DNA from: Kamptonema formosum PCC 10802
GTDB lineage: Bacteria; Cyanobacteriota; Cyanobacteriia; Cyanobacteriales; Oscillatoriaceae
Reading direction: 5' to 3'
DNA length: 45,064 bases
Assembly: GCF_000332335.1 (NCBI RefSeq)
Contig: NZ_KB235948.1
Coordinates: forward strand, 6,748,944 to 6,794,007
Shown here: in pieces, positions 40,929 to 45,064 of the stretch
How positions within the stretch are numbered: the first letter of the stretch is position 1
How the letters are laid out: each line of letters opens with the position of its first letter
Notes under the pieces: model-generated
The model's input: the letters and a program-made list of their open reading frames with translations, nothing else
What the model was told of the DNA's origin: nothing
The model's database searches: none
Translations under genes and position numbers: made by a program

Positions 40929-43900
40929 GTTTCAATCCCGTTGCCGGGATTCAGCTATAGGAAAGATAATTCGGACCCAGAAGCGTTTTATAACGCTCGA
41001 CGTTTCAATCCCGTTGCCGGGATTCAGCTATAGGAAAGCTGGAGAGAGCGAAGTCCCTAATCGTTCTGGATCATGTTTCAATCCCGTTGCCGGGATTCAG
41101 CTATAGGAAAGCAAGCTTCGATAGGACGCCATCCAGGGATTGGGAAAGTTTCAATCCCGTTGCCGGGATTCAGCTATAGGAAAGCATTTCAGCCTCGGCG
41201 CTAGACCTTTTAAGCGTTCTGTTTCAATCCCGTTGCCGGGATTCAGCTATAGGAAAGTCTAGGAACTCCCGGCGGTTGACAAGCCGCAAGACACTGTTTC
41301 AATCCCGTTGCCGGGATTCAGCTATAGGAAAGCACGAGTCAGTCTACAACGCGGCGTGCGAGCTCGCTGTTTCAATCCCGTTGCCGGGATTCAGCTATAG
41401 GAAAGTCTCCTTGCGCCAGTTTTTTGCTTGACAGTGCTGCCGTTTCAATCCCGTTGCCGGGATTCAGCTATAGGAAAGGGAGGTGAAGTCTTTTACGCCA
41501 CGAATATATACTGATTTCAATCCCATTGCCGGGATTCAGCTATAGGAAAGAGCCCCCAAAATAGGAGCAAAATGCTTTTTTTCTCCCGTTTCAATCCCGT
41601 TGCCGGGATTCAGCTATAGGAAAGCTCTTTCTCGCTTCTCCTCTTCAGGTATTACGAGTTTCAATCCCGTTGCCGGGATTCAGCTATAGGAAAGCTAAAA
41701 CTAGTCTGGCCCAAGCTGCAAGCGTGGCCGTTTCAATCCCGTTGCCGGGATTCAGCTATAGGAAAGATATATCTTCGCTATTTGCTCAACGGAGTAGATG
41801 TTGTTTCAATCCCGTTGCCGGGATTCAGCTATAGGAAAGTTGGCCGGCTGCCCCGATTGCTAGTCGGGTAAAGTGTTTCAATCCCGTTGCCGGGATTCAG
41901 CTATAGGAAAGGGCGGATTCTGGGCGTGGGTGAAAGTTCACGTGCAAAGTTTCAATCCCGTTGCCGGGATTCAGCTATAGGAAAGCTCTGGCTCTGCGAC
42001 AGCCAGAAAACCAAGAGCAAAGTTTCAATCCCGTTGCCGGGATTCAGCTATAGGAAAGGAAATTGTGCAGGCGATGGCGCGCGTCCGCGACTGGTTTCAA
42101 TCCCGTTGCCGGGATTCAGCTATAGGAAAGCCTTAAAGGCTGGTTTGATGACGACCCTGTTGGCGCGTTTCAATCCCGTTGCCGGGATTCAGCTATAGGA
42201 AAGGAAAACTTGGCGGAAGGCAAGCGCACCCTGCTGCTGTTTCAATCCCGTTGCCGGGATTCAGCTATAGGAAAGCCTGGGCCCGGAAGTTGAGTCGGCA
42301 CCCGAGCCGGGTTTCAATCCCGTTGCCGGGATTCAGCTATAGGAAAGCGCCACCGCTTTTTCTGCCGCAATGAGCTGCTGCTCGGTTTCAATCCCGTTGC
42401 CGGGATTCAGCTATAGGAAAGCTTGCGGTCATCCCCGCAGCCTCCCTTGGAGCGCCTGTTTCAATCCCGTTGCCGGGATTCAGCTATAGGAAAGCAGGCT
42501 CTCTCTTCCGCTCGCAATAGAAGTTCTGAGTTTCAATCCCGTTGCCGGGATTCAGCTATAGGAAAGCATACAGTCCATAACATGGAAGGCCGAAATTGGC
42601 GTGTTTCAATCCCGTTGCCGGGATTCAGCTATAGGAAAGCCTGTGCAAAATTTAATTAAAACTTTTGCTTATTTAAGTTTCAATCCCGTTGCCGGGATTC
42701 AGCTATAGGAAAGCTGGGTGCGCCGGCGTGCAGTGGGGATCATCGGGGACGGCTCGTTTCAATCCCGTTGCCGGGATTCAGCTATAGGAAAGCGCGACGC
42801 TTATTCTTGATGAGGCGGAGCAGGTAGTTGTTTCAATCCCGTTGCCGGGATTCAGCTATAGGAAAGTGTCGAAGCCAGCTGTAGCCGTCCCCGACATTGA
42901 CGGTTTCAATCCCGTTGCCGGGATTCAGCTATAGGAAAGTATTGGCGAAGAGATACTTGATAGCGAAGGGACTTTTGTTTCAATCCCGTTGCCGGGATTC
43001 AGCTATAGGAAAGCGTAGAGCCTCCTGTTGCTGAAAAAACTAGGTTAAAGAGTTTCAATCCCGTTGCCGGGATTCAGCTATAGGAAAGCCTGAAGAAAAG
43101 CTGCCCAGTTTAGACGACCTAAGAGTTTCAATCCCGTTGCCGGGATTCAGCTATAGAAAAGGATAGTAAAAAGCCAGTGCCCTAACATCTCTTAGCTGTT
43201 TCAATCCCGTTGCCGGGATTCAGCTATAGGAAAGTAGAGGAAAATCTTTCAAGTTGCTCGCACAAAGATTGTTTCAATCCCGTTGCCGGGATTCAGCTAT
43301 AGGAAAGCCCTGGCAGAGTAAGGCGGCTTGCAATCGGTCGATAAGTTTCAATCCCGTTGCCGGGATTCAGCTATAGGAAAGTTCTAAATGAGCGCTGTTT
43401 GTTTAAGAGTCTTAAAAGAGTTTCAATCCCGTTGCCGGGATTCAGCTATAGGAAAGCCGGGCGGCGGCGGAAACCCGGGTGAAGCTGGAGCAGTTTCAAT
43501 CCCGTTGCCGGGATTCAGCTATAGGAAAGCCCTTTTGAATCTAGAACTGGCTAACCTGATTAAAAGTTTCAATCCCGTTGCCGGGATTCAGCTATAGGAA
43601 AGCCAGGATAGAAATGGGCATTTACGGCCCCTTTGGTTTGTTTCAATCCCGTTGCCGGGATTCAGCTATAGGAAAGTCCCGGCGATCCACCTTTGGTAGG
43701 TGGCCCTGGGTAGTTTCAATCCCGTTGCCGGGATTCAGCTATAGGAAAGCACCGGCGCTGGCTCTGGGATTCCTGGGAAGCGCGTGTTTCAATCCCGTTG
43801 CCGGGATTCAGCTATAGGAAAGGAACTTGCCCAATGGCGCGAATTCTGCGAGTGGCTCGTTTCAATCCCGTTGCCGGGATTCAGCTATAGGAAAGTGGGC

Positions 43901-44824
43901 AGGAGGCCCAGTGGGGCGTCCCATCTGGGTTGTTTCAATCCCGTTGCCGGGATTCAGCTATAGGAAAGCCCGCGTTGACTGCAAGCGCAGGTCAGGCAGG
44001 AAGTTTCAATCCCGTTGCCGGGATTCAGCTATAGGAAAGTCCCCATCCAGATGCCGGGGAGGGCGATGGGCACAAGTTTCAATCCCGTTGCCGGGATTCA
44101 GCTATAGGAAAGCAAAGCCTTGTGGGGAGCAGTTCTAAGTCCATCGCGTTTCAATCCCGTTGCCGGGATTCAGCTATAGGAAAGCCGGGTCAACGCAAGA
44201 GGCAAACCAGTCCTGTATCGTTTCAATCCCGTTGCCGGGATTCAGCTATAGGAAAGACACGAACCACTTATGGCAGGTTTTGCCATTTGGCGTTTCAATC
44301 CCGTTGCCGGGATTCAGCTATAGGAAAGTTGTAGCCTGTGCCACGACTGACACAATTTATCACGCAAGTTTCAATCCCGTTGCCGGGATTCAGCTATAGG
44401 AAAGCGCCGGCAGCTGCGAGCGCACCACCGGCAGCTGCGAGCGGTTTCAATCCCGTTGCCGGGATTCAGCTATAGGAAAGGCACGAGATCTGGAGCTCCT
44501 GCACTCGGGCTCCAGGAAGTTTCAATCCCGTTGCCGGGATTCAGCTATAGGAAAGGTTCTCCCCCCGGCGGTCTTAGTCCTGTTTCGGCTCGTTTCAATC
44601 CCGTTGCCGGGATTCAGCTATAGGAAAGTTCCGGAACGCGAAACGTGATCGTGCTTCAGGATCGCCAGTTTCAATCCCGTTGCCGGGATTCAGCTATAGG
44701 AAAGCAACCCGCAGCCGACAACTATACTGCTCGAAGAGTTGTTTCAATCCCGTTGCCGGGATTCAGCTATAGGAAAGAATGAGGCATCTTTTTGCGTCCG
44801 TCAAGAGCGTGCCTGTTTCAATCC
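40929..44824. CRISPR. CRISPR array: 53 complete repeats, 54th cut by an IS
   Basis: The 37-bp repeat begins GTTTCAATCCCG and ends CTATAGGAAAG; it contains a perfect hairpin AATCCCG-TTGC-CGGGATT. I counted 53 full repeats from 40929-40965 to 44741-44777, all identical except those at 41514 (G1A and G12A) and 43125 (one G to A in the final AGGAAAG). There are 53 spacers, mostly 35-37 nt (range 33-42). The truncated 54th repeat starts at 44815. Read on the minus strand the repeat ends ATTGAAAC, the 5' handle typical of type I and III crRNAs, so transcription from right to left is likely. No cas genes are in the window. The subtype cannot be assigned from the repeat alone. Confidence 0.97.
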
Positions 44825-45064
44825 ACAAGTGTTGAATTCTGTCACAAAACTTTACATTTTAGCTTACATTTATCCTGCCCTGAGTAAAAATGCTTAGCCA
44901 GAGAGAAGTCGTTCTATCCAGTGGACATAGCTGATTTCTTGACACATACAACATTGAAGATAGCGGAGTTTATCTAGTAGCGTAGTCCCCCATTCTTTAG
45001 GAATATCTACTATCTTTAATATCAGGTAAGCTATCAGCGAAACATAAATTTGTATAGCTATACT
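44824..45064 (-). mobile_element. Second copy of the IS4-family element, cut by window edge
   Basis: The 241 bases match the right end of the IS at 17650-18814, reversed, with no difference seen except the very last base. The terminal inverted repeat CACAAGTGTTGAAT begins at 44824. It is inserted after the first nine bases of a CRISPR repeat (GTTTCAATC, 44815-44823), which is the size of the target duplication made by the other copy. Confidence 0.93.
44894..45064 (-). CDS. IS4-family transposase, C-terminal part
   Basis: The 56 terminal residues (for example YVSLIAYLILKIVDIPKEWG, ending HWIERLLSG) are followed by the stop at 44894-44896, identical to the end of the transposase at 17743-18744. 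The remainder lies beyond the window. Confidence 0.9.
   Translation of the reverse strand, partial: SIAIQIYVSLIAYLILKIVDIPKEWGTTLLDKLRYLQCCMCQEISYVHWIERLLSG

Noticed and set aside
40929-44824. Open frames repeating SIPLPGFSYRK or FQSRCRDSAIGK
   Set aside because: They are readings of the CRISPR repeat in different frames.

Overview
The window is chromosomal DNA from a filamentous-type cyanobacterium. The evidence is gene content (GUN4-domain protein, DASH cryptochrome, cyanoexosortase A, a probable CcmS, a DUF3747/SLH protein), five HIP1 octamers (GCGATCGC, for example at 19050, 26003, 26387, 28952 and 31659), AAATCCC heptamer repeats and dense families of short palindromic repeats. The genus cannot be fixed from the sequence alone; the repeat style resembles Microcoleus/Oscillatoria-type genomes.

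Layout. 1-856: the tail of an IS4-type transposase, then three tandem 181-bp units plus a partial fourth. Each unit carries a promoter-like element, and the last lies just upstream of purT. 857-9270: purT, an ABC exporter, a probable carboxysome chaperone (CcmS-like), an alpha/beta hydrolase, a GUN4 protein, a DUF3747/SLH protein, and a DUF7873-like gene followed by a structured non-coding stretch with a tRNA-like D-arm. 9271-14066: a membrane serine/threonine kinase fused to VIT and vWA domains and ending in a PEP-CTERM-like sorting tail, convergent with a cyanoexosortase A gene and its associated-protein gene. 14464-29127: penicillin-binding protein 1C and a giant lipoprotein alpha-2-macroglobulin. 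These families are often neighbours in bacteria, but here about 6.6 kb separates them, holding repeats, a broken Roco (LRR-Roc-COR GTPase) gene and an Rpn-type nuclease. The Roco gene is broken twice: by a 1165-bp IS4-family element with a 9-bp target duplication, and by a frameshift at a run of nine A.

29128-40693: a DUF4231/SLATT membrane protein behind a consensus promoter, gene remnants, a CurA-like reductase, an unknown protein with an SSB-like C-terminal tip, an orphan YgiT/MqsA-type antitoxin, a VOC protein, cryptochrome DASH, a methyltransferase, an alpha/beta-hydrolase pseudoenzyme and a PAS-PAS-PAS-GAF histidine kinase. 40929-44824: a CRISPR array with 53 complete 37-bp repeats and no cas genes in view. 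Its 54th repeat is interrupted after nine bases by a second copy of the IS that broke the Roco gene; this copy runs off the window.

The most coherent functional unit is at 9271-14066: a transmembrane kinase whose outer part is a VIT/vWA module with an exosortase-type tail, next to the enzyme family predicted to process such tails. The rest is mostly single-gene housekeeping and accessory functions, separated by hairpin repeats that often sit where terminators would be expected.
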